Origin: Aquincola tertiaricarbonis
GTDB taxonomy: Bacteria > Pseudomonadota > Gammaproteobacteria > Burkholderiales > Burkholderiaceae_C
Length of the DNA: 64,000 nt
Direction: 5' to 3'
Assembly: GCF_000969605.1 (NCBI RefSeq)
Contig: NZ_JZUE01000010.1
Span: 169,473-233,472 of the forward strand
Under the pieces are notes generated by a model. It was not told where the DNA came from, did no database searches, and saw only the letters and a list, made by a program, of their open reading frames with translations. Positions 50,617 to 59,043 of this stretch are shown one piece after another (position 1 is the stretch's first letter; the number at the start of each line of letters is the position of its first letter). The translations under genes and the position numbers were made by a program.

Positions 50617-51738
50617 TCACAGCACCTGGTCGGGCGACCAGCCGCCGGCCACTGCGCGCTGGCGGATGAAGTCGGAGTCCTTCCGCATCGCCGCGATCAT
50701 CATGGCCGGGGTGAGGTTGCCGGAAGCGAACTGCGCATGGTCGGCGAAGAAGGCGCTGTTCAGGCTCACCGGGCTGCCGTCCGCGCCGGCGATGCGGTAC
50801 TCGATCTGCGACTCCACCGCGCCGCTGTAGCCACCCAGCCGCAGCAGCGAATAAAAGGTGGCCCAGTTGATGACGCCGCCGCCGGTGCCGGTGGCGCCGG
50901 GCGGCTGCACGCGGCCGATGCTCAGGGCGCCGGTTTCCGGGTCCACCGTGGCGGCCAGGTCCTCCACCGCCACGCACTGGATGTGCGGCATGTTGCGGCG
51001 CATCTCCAGCTGCCACATCGTGCCGGGCGCGGCGGTGGCGGTGTGGCCGATGGCCAGGTTGATGCCGATGAGCTGGGGCGAGATGCCCTGCATGGCATAG
51101 GCGTAGTCGTACACCGTCACGCCGATGTTGGAGGCATGGGTGTGGGCCACGCCGCACAGGCCGCCGTACTGCGCATTGATGGCGGCCAGCCGGCGGTGGT
51201 TGAGCCGCACGCCGTCCAGCAGCGTGGTGATCTGCGCGCCGAAGGTGTTGCTGCCGAAGCCCACCGCGCCCGAGTTGTTGAAGCGGTACTTGCGGATGCC
51301 GTGCGCACCGGCCACCGACAGGATCTGGTGCACCGACTGGCTGGCGATCCAGGCGGTGTTGGCCGGGTCGGCCGGCGGCGCGAAGTTCACGCCGATGTGG
51401 TCGCACAGCGCGCCGGTGCTGCGGATGCCGCTGAGCATGGCCGGCAGGTGCGTGGCCACGTTGGCCGGGTGCACATGGCCATCGTTGCGCACCGTCAGGT
51501 CCACCGCCGCATAACCGGCGGCGCGTGCGGCCTCGCCCACCTTCACGCCGGTGCCGTAGGGGTCGGCCACCTGCTGCGCCTGGGTGCCCACCCACTGCAG
51601 GTGGCGCGACCACAGCTGCGTGACCAGCCGCTGGCCCGGCGCGGGCTGGGCCTGGGCCGCCGTGGGCAGCACCAGTTCCTTGGCGGCCAGGGCAGCAGCC
51701 GCCGCGGTGGCGCCGGTCAGGAAGTCTCTTCGTTCCAT
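50617..51738 (-). CDS. Tat-exported sugar isomerase/epimerase-like TIM barrel
   Basis: A 373-residue protein with a twin-arginine signal (MERRDFLTGATAAAAALAAK). The mature part resembles xylose isomerase-like barrels (AARAAGYAAVDLTVRNDGHV, CGVAHTHASNIGVTVYDYAY, LIGINLAIGHTATAAPGTMW). Metal-binding residues cannot be assigned with confidence. Tat export suggests folding with a cofactor before transport. GGAGGAG precedes the ATG. The neighbours are a PQQ-type dehydrogenase and PEP-CTERM genes upstream and an oxygenase downstream. Confidence 0.82.
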   Translation of the reverse strand: MERRDFLTGATAAAAALAAKELVLPTAAQAQPAPGQRLVTQLWSRHLQWVGTQAQQVADPYGTGVKVGEAARAAGYAAVDLTVRNDGHVHPANVATHLPAMLSGIRSTGALCDHIGVNFAPPADPANTAWIASQSVHQILSVAGAHGIRKYRFNNSGAVGFGSNTFGAQITTLLDGVRLNHRRLAAINAQYGGLCGVAHTHASNIGVTVYDYAYAMQGISPQLIGINLAIGHTATAAPGTMWQLEMRRNMPHIQCVAVEDLAATVDPETGALSIGRVQPPGATGTGGGVINWATFYSLLRLGGYSGAVESQIEYRIAGADGSPVSLNSAFFADHAQFASGNLTPAMMIAAMRKDSDFIRQRAVAGGWSPDQVL

Positions 51739-51753
51739 GTCTTTCTCCTCCGG

Positions 51754-52692
51754 TCAAGCGGTGGTGGTGTGGCGGCGGCGGCGGCGCGCCGTGGCAGCCA
51801 TGGCGGCCAGGCCGCCCAGCATCAGCGCCCAGGTCGATGCCTCGGGCACGGCGGACACGCTGCCCGCGGCCAGCATCACCGCCGAGTCGCCCACGGTGTC
51901 CAGGGTGTCGGCAATGCCGATGGACAGGGTGTTGACCTGCCCGGCGTTGACCGCCATCTCCAGGTTCATCACCACCGTCAGGCCGTCCAGCTCGGTGTCC
52001 ACGGTGTCGAAGAACGCCGGGTTGTCGCGGTACAGGCCACAGTGGCTGCCGGCGCCCACGCAGTGCACGCTGGAGGCCGAGATGGCCAGCCCGGTGCCGG
52101 GCACCAGCGCCTGGTTGACGCCGTTGACGAAGACGCCGAACACGTCGGTGGGAAAGCCGCTGTCCACCAGGTCGTTGTAGTCCTCCGACGCGAAGACGAA
52201 GCTCATCGTCAGCCGCGCATGCTGCGGCACGAAGCTGAAGCTGAGCACCGAGGCATTGAAGGTGGGCTCCGATGTCAGCGCACCGAACAGCGCATGGCCG
52301 GCCGCCGTGTTGGCGGTGAGGCCGTTGCCCACGCCGGCGGTGTAGGTGCCGGTCTGGTTGGCGGCATCGCCTTCGAAGGCGGCGCTGCTGCCGATGAAGC
52401 GGGCGTCGCCGGTGCTCAGCACCACGCCGCTGTCGATGCCCAGGCCGGTGGCGCCGGTGCCGCCGCCGGTGAAGCGGCCGGAGGCGCTGGCCTGGCCGGT
52501 GTAGCTCGCCGAGCCGGCCACCACTGACAGCCGGCTCTCGGCGCCCAGCAAGGTGTCCACCAGGGCCGCGGCAGACGCCGCGGAGCCGTCGGCCAGCGGC
52601 GTGACCACCGCTGCCGCGCGGGCAGCGGGCAGGCAGGCTGCCATGGCCAGCAGGGCCGCCATGACAGGGCGCAACAGATGGGTCTGCTTCAC
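51754..52692 (-). CDS. Choice-of-anchor L domain PEP-CTERM protein
   Basis: A 312-residue secreted protein. The signal peptide ends AARAA. The domain with FVFASEDYNDLVDSGFPTDV and FGVFVNGVNQALVPGTG is the choice-of-anchor L type found on many surface proteins with varying sorting tails. The end carries VPEAST, a hydrophobic helix (WALMLGGLAAMAATA) and RRRRR. GTG 52692 is the start, with AAGGAG six bases upstream, and overlaps the previous stop (GTGA). Confidence 0.88.
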   Translation of the reverse strand: MKQTHLLRPVMAALLAMAACLPAARAAAVVTPLADGSAASAAALVDTLLGAESRLSVVAGSASYTGQASASGRFTGGGTGATGLGIDSGVVLSTGDARFIGSSAAFEGDAANQTGTYTAGVGNGLTANTAAGHALFGALTSEPTFNASVLSFSFVPQHARLTMSFVFASEDYNDLVDSGFPTDVFGVFVNGVNQALVPGTGLAISASSVHCVGAGSHCGLYRDNPAFFDTVDTELDGLTVVMNLEMAVNAGQVNTLSIGIADTLDTVGDSAVMLAAGSVSAVPEASTWALMLGGLAAMAATARRRRRHTTTA

Positions 52693-53402
52693 GCTGCGCT
52701 CCTTGCGGTGCTGCCTGCCGCGATGTGCCGGCGCCGCCCGGCCAGGCCGATGCCGGCCAGGCCCAGCGAGAACATCAGCCAGGTGGAGGCCTCGGGCACC
52801 GCGCCCATGATGGCCACCGAGCCGAAGGCGCTTGCATCGCCGGTGCCGCTGCCGACGAAGGCCGCGCTCACCTCGCTGGACAGGGTGAGGTCCAGCAGGC
52901 TGGTGCTGCCCACGGCGGGCGTGTACGAGAAGCTCCAGGGCCCCTGCACATGGTCCTCGAACAGCGTGATGCCGCCGTTGCTCAGCGACACGAACAGCGT
53001 GGTGGCCGCGGTGCCCGAGCCGTTCTCGAAGTCCAGCGTGGTGAAGTCCAGCGACAGGTTCACCGTGCCGCTGCTGATGAACGAGCCGGTGAAACGTGCG
53101 CTGGCCACCGCATGGCTGAGGTCGCCCGCCGACACGTCGGCCGAGGTGGTCAGCAGGCCCGGGCCCGCGAACACGCCGGCCGTGGCCACGCTGGTGCTGG
53201 CCACCGAGGCCGCCGAGGCGCTGAGCGCTTGCGCGCCCGCCTGCAGGTCGGCCTCGGGCAGGGCGCCCGCGGCCTCGGCGATGGCACTGGCTTCGAACGT
53301 CGTGTCGAAGAACGGGATGGCGGCATGCGCGGCACCGCCGAAGGCCAGGCCGGCCAGCAGCGCCGCCAGGGCGCACGGGTGCAGTCGGAGGGAGCGGTTC
53401 AT
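52689..53402 (-). CDS. PEP-CTERM exported protein
   Basis: A 237-residue secreted protein with a signal peptide ending AAHAA and a beta-rich body (STSVATAGVFAGPGLLTTSA, LFEDHVQGPWSFSYTPA). The C-terminal signal is VPEAST, WLMFSLGLAGIGLAG, then RRR, followed by ~12 extra residues. It is eight bases after the PQQ-type gene stop and translationally coupled to the choice-of-anchor L gene, so all three are one transcript. Confidence 0.85.
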   Translation of the reverse strand: MNRSLRLHPCALAALLAGLAFGGAAHAAIPFFDTTFEASAIAEAAGALPEADLQAGAQALSASAASVASTSVATAGVFAGPGLLTTSADVSAGDLSHAVASARFTGSFISSGTVNLSLDFTTLDFENGSGTAATTLFVSLSNGGITLFEDHVQGPWSFSYTPAVGSTSLLDLTLSSEVSAAFVGSGTGDASAFGSVAIMGAVPEASTWLMFSLGLAGIGLAGRRRHIAAGSTARSAA

Positions 53403-53410
53403 GTCGGCCC

Positions 53411-56149
53411 TCACTTGACGACGCGCACGGTGGCGGTGGAGGTCAGCTTCTTCTGCACGCCCTGGTGCAGCACGTTGGCCGACACGGTGAGCGGCACGGC
53501 GCTGCCTTCGGGGATGTTGTTGTCCACCAGCGCCTTGTCGAAGGTGACCACCAGCGTGCGGCCATCGGAGGTGGCCCTGGCGCTCACTGCCGGGAAGGTC
53601 TGCATCGTCAGCGGCGTCTTCAACTCCACCTGGCCGTCCAGCGTGTGCCCGGCCGGCAGCTTGAAGGTGGCCGTGACCAGCCCCTGCACGCTGGTGAACA
53701 CGCCGTTGGCCGGCCGCAGGTTCAGCGTGCCAGGGGTGAACTGCAGCGCACCCGGCTGTTCCTGCGCGGCCAGCGTCACCACCACCTTGCCGGTGGGCCG
53801 GGGGTCGGTGCAGTCGTTGTAGTAGTACTCGCCCTCGCGGTCGAACTTGTGCTGGGCGGACTGGCCCGGCTGCAGCTTGAAGTTGAAGCGGCCCTCGAAG
53901 TACTGGGTGGCGCAATGAGCCTTCAGGTTGCCGCTGCCGGCCACGCCGAAGGTGGCGTCGCCCGGGTTGGTGAAGGTCACCGTGGTGCCCACCGGCACCG
54001 TCAGCGTGGAAGGCACCATCGATGCGGTGGTCACGCTGTCCTTGGTGGCCGTGGCGGTGCCATCGGAGCGTGCGAGGTAGATGGTGTTGGCCGGCAGCCC
54101 GGTGGCCGGCGTGTTGTTCACCGGCCGGCGCAGGTTGGCGATGGGCACCGGGGCCGGCGCCTCGCTGCTGCCCGACACCACCACCGGATTGGACCGCGGG
54201 CCGGTGGTGTAGACGGCCTTGCCGCCCAGCTTGAAGGCCCACACCGCCGCGCCCTGGCCCTGCTGGGCATAGGGCTGGGTGCCGGCCATCGCGGGCATCG
54301 CGATGTACTGCTCGCCGCCCACGGTATAGGTCACCACGCCCGAGGCACTGGGCGCGCCGGTCTGGAAGCGCCACAGCTCCTCGCCGGTCTGCGCATCCAG
54401 GCCCATCAGCCAGCCGTCCACGCGGTTGATGAACAGCAGGTCGCTGGCCGTGACCAGCGGATGGTTGCCGTGGGCCACGTCGCCGCCCAGGCCGAAGTGC
54501 TTGCGCCACACCGGCAGGTTGGTCGAGGCATCCACCGCCACCACGCCGCCGGTCTGGTAGCCGCCGATCTGGCGCAGGCCGTTGCCACCCTGGAAGGCGC
54601 CATGCGCCACCGGGTTGTAGGACATGCCGATGTAGCGCATGTTCAGCTTGGGACTGATCGACACGTTGGACCAGTCGGCCGCGCCGTTCTGGCTGGTCAT
54701 CGACAGGAACATGCTGTTCTCGTCCCAGTGCGGGTCGTACATGCAGCCTTCGCGCGTGCCCGAGAGGTACTGCGTGTCGTTCTTCAGGTAGTTGTCCGGG
54801 TTGAGCACCAGCTTGTACTGCCCGGGCTTCTCCGGATCGGGCTGGGCCTGGTAGCCATTCCAGTTGGGCACCGCGCGGTTGGGCGCGCCGGGGATCTCCG
54901 AGCCCAGGTTCTGGTAGACCAGGCACTGTTCCTGGAAGGGCCCGGAAGCCGGGAAGGGCTGCGTGGCGGGCTGGGCCTGGCGGGCATCGGTGGGCACCTG
55001 GCGGTACACCACCGGCAGCGCCGGCTTGCCGTTGGTGCGGTCCAGCACGAACTGGTGGCCGGACTTGCTGCCGTAGTAGATGACCTTGCGGGTCTGGCCG
55101 CCGATCTGCACGTCGGCCAGGCTGGGCGTGTGTACGTTGTCCATGTCCCAGACGTCGTGCTTGACCGACTGGAAGTGCCACTTGTAGGCACCGGTCTTCA
55201 TGTCCAGCGCCACCAGCGAGCTGGTGAACAGGTTGTCGCCCGGCCGGTCGCCGCCCCACTGCGCGCCGGTGCAGCTGCGCGGGTTGCCGAACGTGACGTA
55301 CAGCATGCCCAGCTGGGTGTCGATGGACGGGTGGATCCACGAGGCGCCGCCGCCGTTGAGGTAGCAGTCGTTGGGCGTGTCGTTCGGCGTGTTGCGGGTG
55401 GTCCAGGTGTCGCCCGCGTCGAAGGTGTTGCCGTTGACGTCGGTGAACGAGGTGCCGTGCGGGTACGCGCTGTAGAACACCCACTGCACCGCGCCGTCGC
55501 TGGCGCGCACCGCGATCATCGCGCCGCGGCCGTTGTCGTTGGTGCCCTGGTACACCATGCCGTCCTGGTAGATGGTGGCCACCTTGGCGATGCCGCCGAT
55601 GGCGGTGCCGTTGTAGGTGGGGACCACGGCCCATTCCACGGCGCCGGTCTGCTGGTTCAGCGCGACCATGCGCCCGCCTGCGGCGGTGGTGAACACCTTG
55701 CCTTCGCCCACGCTCACGCCGCGGTGCTGGCGGTTGCCGCCGTAGCCGTTGGCTTCCACCGAAGGCATCCACTTCCACTTCACCGCGCCGGTGGCGGCAT
55801 TGAGCGCCATCACGCCGCCGCCCGGGGTGTCGAGGTACATCACGCCGTCCACCACCACCGGGGTGGTCTGCTGGCCGACGTCGCTGCTGCCCGGGCCGGG
55901 TGCCGGCTGGGTCACCGGCTCCACGTTGGTGTGCACCACCCAGGCCGGGCCCAGGCTCCTGATGTTGCCCTTGTTGATCTGCGTGAGCGACGAGTAGCCC
56001 TGGCTGCCCAGGTTGCCATGCACCAGCGGCCAGTTGCTGCCGGCCGGTGCCAGCGAAGGCGAGGGCGCTGGCTGCGCCAGCACGGCGGCAGCGCCGCATG
56101 CGGCCATGGCCATCAGCGCCGCCATGGTGATGTGGCTCAACTTCATCAT
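53411..56149 (-). CDS. PQQ-type dehydrogenase-like beta propeller with cupredoxin-like domain
   Basis: A 912-residue exported protein. The signal peptide is followed by an eight-bladed quinoprotein propeller (HGNLGSQGYSSLTQINKGNI, GGGVMALNAATGAVKWKWMP, WLMGLDAQTGEELWRFQTGA). At about residues 700-800 a cupredoxin-like domain is inserted (LTVPVGTTVTFTNPGDATFG, KAHCATQYFEGRF, EYYYNDCTDPRPTGKVVVTL). A beta-sandwich follows to the end. Such proteins oxidise alcohols or sugars in the periplasm and hand electrons to copper or haem carriers. AGAGGAG precedes the start; a second ATG follows directly. It is the first gene of the run and is divergent from IclR. Confidence 0.85.
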   Translation of the reverse strand: MMKLSHITMAALMAMAACGAAAVLAQPAPSPSLAPAGSNWPLVHGNLGSQGYSSLTQINKGNIRSLGPAWVVHTNVEPVTQPAPGPGSSDVGQQTTPVVVDGVMYLDTPGGGVMALNAATGAVKWKWMPSVEANGYGGNRQHRGVSVGEGKVFTTAAGGRMVALNQQTGAVEWAVVPTYNGTAIGGIAKVATIYQDGMVYQGTNDNGRGAMIAVRASDGAVQWVFYSAYPHGTSFTDVNGNTFDAGDTWTTRNTPNDTPNDCYLNGGGASWIHPSIDTQLGMLYVTFGNPRSCTGAQWGGDRPGDNLFTSSLVALDMKTGAYKWHFQSVKHDVWDMDNVHTPSLADVQIGGQTRKVIYYGSKSGHQFVLDRTNGKPALPVVYRQVPTDARQAQPATQPFPASGPFQEQCLVYQNLGSEIPGAPNRAVPNWNGYQAQPDPEKPGQYKLVLNPDNYLKNDTQYLSGTREGCMYDPHWDENSMFLSMTSQNGAADWSNVSISPKLNMRYIGMSYNPVAHGAFQGGNGLRQIGGYQTGGVVAVDASTNLPVWRKHFGLGGDVAHGNHPLVTASDLLFINRVDGWLMGLDAQTGEELWRFQTGAPSASGVVTYTVGGEQYIAMPAMAGTQPYAQQGQGAAVWAFKLGGKAVYTTGPRSNPVVVSGSSEAPAPVPIANLRRPVNNTPATGLPANTIYLARSDGTATATKDSVTTASMVPSTLTVPVGTTVTFTNPGDATFGVAGSGNLKAHCATQYFEGRFNFKLQPGQSAQHKFDREGEYYYNDCTDPRPTGKVVVTLAAQEQPGALQFTPGTLNLRPANGVFTSVQGLVTATFKLPAGHTLDGQVELKTPLTMQTFPAVSARATSDGRTLVVTFDKALVDNNIPEGSAVPLTVSANVLHQGVQKKLTSTATVRVVK

Positions 56150-56289
56150 CGGATGTCTCCTCTTGGCAAGGTGGGGTGCGGTGCGCGTCACGGGCGCTTC
56201 CGTCGCGGCGGAGGTTGCCAGAGTTCATTCCGGCGGTTCAAATAATCGTGGTGGCATTCAATTTCTGAAAGCCGTTCCAAGGAGAAGCC

Positions 56290-57138
56290 GTGAGCGGAGC
56301 CCTCGAGAAGACCATCGCCATCCTCGAATACCTGGCCGCGCGGCCCGAAGGCGCGCCGCTGGCTTCCATCGCCACCGACCTCAACCAGCTGCGCAGCGCC
56401 TGCCACCGCACGCTGCAGGAGCTCATCGGCTTCGGCTACGTGCGCGCGCTGCCTCAGCGCGGCAGCTATGCGCTCACCAGCAAGCTGGCTTCGCTGGGCC
56501 TGAGCTTCCTCAGCAAGTCGGGCGTGGTGGACATCGCCCAGCCGGTGATCAACCGCCTGGCCGAGAAGACGGAGGAGCTGGTGCGGCTGGCCATCGTGGA
56601 CGGCGAGCGGCTCACGCTGGTGGCCAAGGCGCAGGGCTCGCGCTCGGGCCTGAGGTACGACCCCGACATGGGCATCGAGCTCAACCTGTCGTGCAGCGCC
56701 GCCGGCCATGCCTGGCTGATGACGTTGACCGAGGACCAGGCCATGCAGGCCGTGGCCCGCCAGGGCATGGGCGACCGCGCCCGCTTCGGCCCCAATGCAC
56801 CGCGCAGCATGCGCGCGCTGAACCTGCTGCTGAAGGAGCACCGCAAGCGCGGCTTCAGCATGGTGAACGAGACCTATGCGCCGGGCATGAATTCGATGGC
56901 CGCGCCGGTGCAGCGGCGCGGCGAGCCGGCCACCGGCGTGATCGTGGTGGCCGGGCCGTCGGTGCGGCTCACGCCGGCACGCATGGCGCAGTTTGGCCCC
57001 GATCTCATGGATGCTGCCGCCGAGCTGTCGGCCGCCGCCAGCGCCTCGCCGCTCATGCAGGCGGCGCACATCGGCACCTGGGGCAACCGCACCGACGGCA
57101 GTGCGCCGGCGGTCACCCGGCGGGTGGTGCGCCGCTGA
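56290..57138 (+). CDS. IclR-family transcriptional regulator
   Basis: A 282-residue regulator. The winged helix is at residues ~5-65 (ALEKTIAILEYLAARPEGAP, LASIATDLNQLRSACHRTLQ). The GAF-like effector domain is at ~85-250 (ELVRLAIVDGERLTLVAKAQ, NLSCSAAGHAWLMTLTEDQA, SMAAPVQRRGEPATGVIVVA). AAGGAG precedes the GTG start at 56290. IclR proteins usually control the divergent operon, here the PQQ-type dehydrogenase run, and sense its substrate. Confidence 0.94.
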   Translation: MSGALEKTIAILEYLAARPEGAPLASIATDLNQLRSACHRTLQELIGFGYVRALPQRGSYALTSKLASLGLSFLSKSGVVDIAQPVINRLAEKTEELVRLAIVDGERLTLVAKAQGSRSGLRYDPDMGIELNLSCSAAGHAWLMTLTEDQAMQAVARQGMGDRARFGPNAPRSMRALNLLLKEHRKRGFSMVNETYAPGMNSMAAPVQRRGEPATGVIVVAGPSVRLTPARMAQFGPDLMDAAAELSAAASASPLMQAAHIGTWGNRTDGSAPAVTRRVVRR

Positions 57139-57205
57139 AACCGCAGCCGCGCAGGCCGCGCCTGACTGACACACCCGGTTGCGCCATGCCGGGTTAACCA
57201 GCAGC

Positions 57206-57231
57206 CGCAAACGTTTGCGCAATCGTTTGCG
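57206..57231. promoter_or_regulatory. Twin LacI/PurR-type operators
   Basis: CGCAAACGTTTGCG (57206-57219) is a perfect palindrome, and CGCAATCGTTTGCG (57218-57231) is the same site with one mismatch, overlapping it by two bases. The sequence is the core of the PurR consensus (ACGCAAACGTTTTCGT) and of LacI-family operators in general. It ends 44 bases before the nucleoside hydrolase ATG. No LacI-family gene is in the window. Confidence 0.75.
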
Positions 57232-57275
57232 CGCCCTAGACTGAACCGCTTAACGAACCAGAAAAGGAGAGTGCC

Positions 57276-58397
57276 ATGCGGCTTGGATGGATCTGGATGC
57301 TGTGCGTCGCCCTGCTGGCCGGCTGCGGCGGCGATGGCGGCGATGACGACGTGCACAAGGTGATCATCGACAGCGACTACAACACCATGAGCGACGATGG
57401 GCAGCTGGGCGTGATGGCCGCGCAGCTGCAGGCCGAGGGCCGCATCCGGGTGATGGGGATCAGCGTCGTGTCGGGCAACCAGTGGCTGCGCCAGGGCGTG
57501 GCCGATGCATTGAAGTCGATGGAGCGGCTGGGTGCCGGCGCCGCCATCCCGGTGTATGCCGGCGAGAACATGCCGCTGGACCATGACTACGCCGCCGTGC
57601 AGGCCGAGCAGGCCGCGGGTGCCGGCGGTGACGGCTACCTGGGCGCCTGGAGCACACCCGAGCCGCAGACCGATGCCGACCTGGTGGCTCCGCCCGACGG
57701 CTTTGCCACCCGCACGCAGGTGCAGGCCAAGAGCGCGGTGGACTTCATCGTCGACACCGTCAAGGCGCACCCGCACGAGATCACGCTGCTGGCCATCGGC
57801 CCGATGACCAACGTGGCCAAGGCGGTGGCGCGCAACCCGGAGATCGTGCCGCTGATCAAGCAGATCATCTACATGGGCGGCGCGGTGCATGTGCCCGGCA
57901 ACACCACCCGCACGGCGGAGTTCAACTGGTGGTTCGACCCCGATGCCGCGCAGCAGGTGGTGCGCCTGCCCATCCGGCAGGTGGTGATTCCGCTGGACGT
58001 GACCGACACCGTGCTGCTCACCAAGCCGGTGTACGACCGCATTGCCCGCGCACCGCAGCCCACGCTCATCACCCGGCTGTTCCAGCAGCTCAACGGCTAT
58101 GGCTTCAGCGGCGACAGCGGCTTCGAGAATGACCCCACGTACACCCAGAACATCTGGGACACCCTGGTGCTGGCCTACCTGATCGACCCGCGCTTTGCCA
58201 CCGAGACACGCGAGGAATACGTGGACGTGATCGCGCGCAAGGGCGACCCGGAAAACGGACGCTCGGTGGGCTACGACGTGCCGCCGGCCGGCGTGCCGCT
58301 GCAGAAGATGACGGTGGTCACGCGCTTCGACAACAACCGCTTCTTCGACTTCTATGTCGACCTCTTCACCCGCCCGGTGCCGGTGAAGCTGGACTGA
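57276..58397 (+). CDS. Nucleoside hydrolase lipoprotein
   Basis: A 373-residue enzyme with a lipobox (MLCVALLAGC, then GGDGG), so it is membrane-tethered outside the cytoplasm. The hydrolase core shows the calcium motif in a variant form (KVIIDSDYNTMSDDGQLGVM, usually DxDxxxDD), ITLLAIGPMTNVAKAV, YMGGAVHVPGN and the purine-site EFNWWFDPDAAQ. It would split nucleosides to base and ribose in the periplasm. GGAGAG precedes ATG 57276. The PurR-like operators upstream link it to nucleotide or nucleoside supply. Confidence 0.9.
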   Translation: MRLGWIWMLCVALLAGCGGDGGDDDVHKVIIDSDYNTMSDDGQLGVMAAQLQAEGRIRVMGISVVSGNQWLRQGVADALKSMERLGAGAAIPVYAGENMPLDHDYAAVQAEQAAGAGGDGYLGAWSTPEPQTDADLVAPPDGFATRTQVQAKSAVDFIVDTVKAHPHEITLLAIGPMTNVAKAVARNPEIVPLIKQIIYMGGAVHVPGNTTRTAEFNWWFDPDAAQQVVRLPIRQVVIPLDVTDTVLLTKPVYDRIARAPQPTLITRLFQQLNGYGFSGDSGFENDPTYTQNIWDTLVLAYLIDPRFATETREEYVDVIARKGDPENGRSVGYDVPPAGVPLQKMTVVTRFDNNRFFDFYVDLFTRPVPVKLD

Positions 58398-58461
58398 GGA
58401 CGAGGGGCAGGGCGGCTGGGAATACCGGTTGCCCCGAGTCAGGGCGCATCCATCGCCCGCC

Positions 58462-59016
58462 ATGCCCACCGCCTTCGAGACGCTGTACCTCTTCCTGCTG
58501 CTGCCGCTGTGGCTGGCGGCCGGCGTGGCCGACCAGCTGTGCCACCGCATCCAGCGGCTGGAGCACAGCGCCGGGCTGCCCGAAGGCCTGCTGCACCTGC
58601 TGATGGCGCTGCAGATGGCGGTGCTGGCCGGCGGCGTGCTGCTGCTGCAGCCCAGCGTCGGCAGCCTGGCATTGATGCTGGCCGCCTGCGTGGCCCATGA
58701 GGCCACCACCTGGGTGGACCTGGCCCATGCCGAGCCGCGCCGCCGCGTGCCCTGGTACGAGCAGGCGGTGCATGGCTGGCAGCAGCTGCTGCCCTGGGTG
58801 GTGTTCGGCAGCTACCTTGCGCTGGAGGAGGCCACCACGCCGGTACTGGGGCGCAGCGTGTGGGGCTTGCACCTCAAGCAGCCGCTTCTGCCGCTGGCCT
58901 GGCTGGCGCCGGTCCTCGCGGGCACGGCCGCGCTGGGGCTGGGACCGGTGGTGGTGGAGGTGTGGCGCTGCTGGCGCGTGCGCCAGCGGCCGCCGCAGCA
59001 GGTGCCGATGCCCTGA
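58462..59016 (+). CDS. Membrane protein of unknown function
   Basis: A 184-residue protein with four hydrophobic segments (LYLFLLLPLWLAAGVADQL, LMALQMAVLAGGVLLLQ, LALMLAACVAHEATTWV, LAWLAPVLAGTAALGLGPVV). It has conserved-looking His residues between helices (CHRIQRLEHSAG, AHEATTWVDLAHAEPRRRVP). No family is recognised. ATG 58462 is chosen over an upstream ATG at 58429. Confidence 0.75.
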   Translation: MPTAFETLYLFLLLPLWLAAGVADQLCHRIQRLEHSAGLPEGLLHLLMALQMAVLAGGVLLLQPSVGSLALMLAACVAHEATTWVDLAHAEPRRRVPWYEQAVHGWQQLLPWVVFGSYLALEEATTPVLGRSVWGLHLKQPLLPLAWLAPVLAGTAALGLGPVVVEVWRCWRVRQRPPQQVPMP

Positions 59017-59043
59017 CGGCGGCAGGCGCGGGCCCACGGCCCT

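Noticed and set aside
50122..52527. 801-codon plus-strand frame across the TIM barrel and choice-of-anchor L genes
   Set aside because: His/Gly/Val-rich shadow spanning two good minus-strand genes.
53465..56245. 926-codon open frame opposite the PQQ-type dehydrogenase
   Set aside because: Antisense shadow of a well-supported propeller protein; low-complexity residues and no ribosome site.
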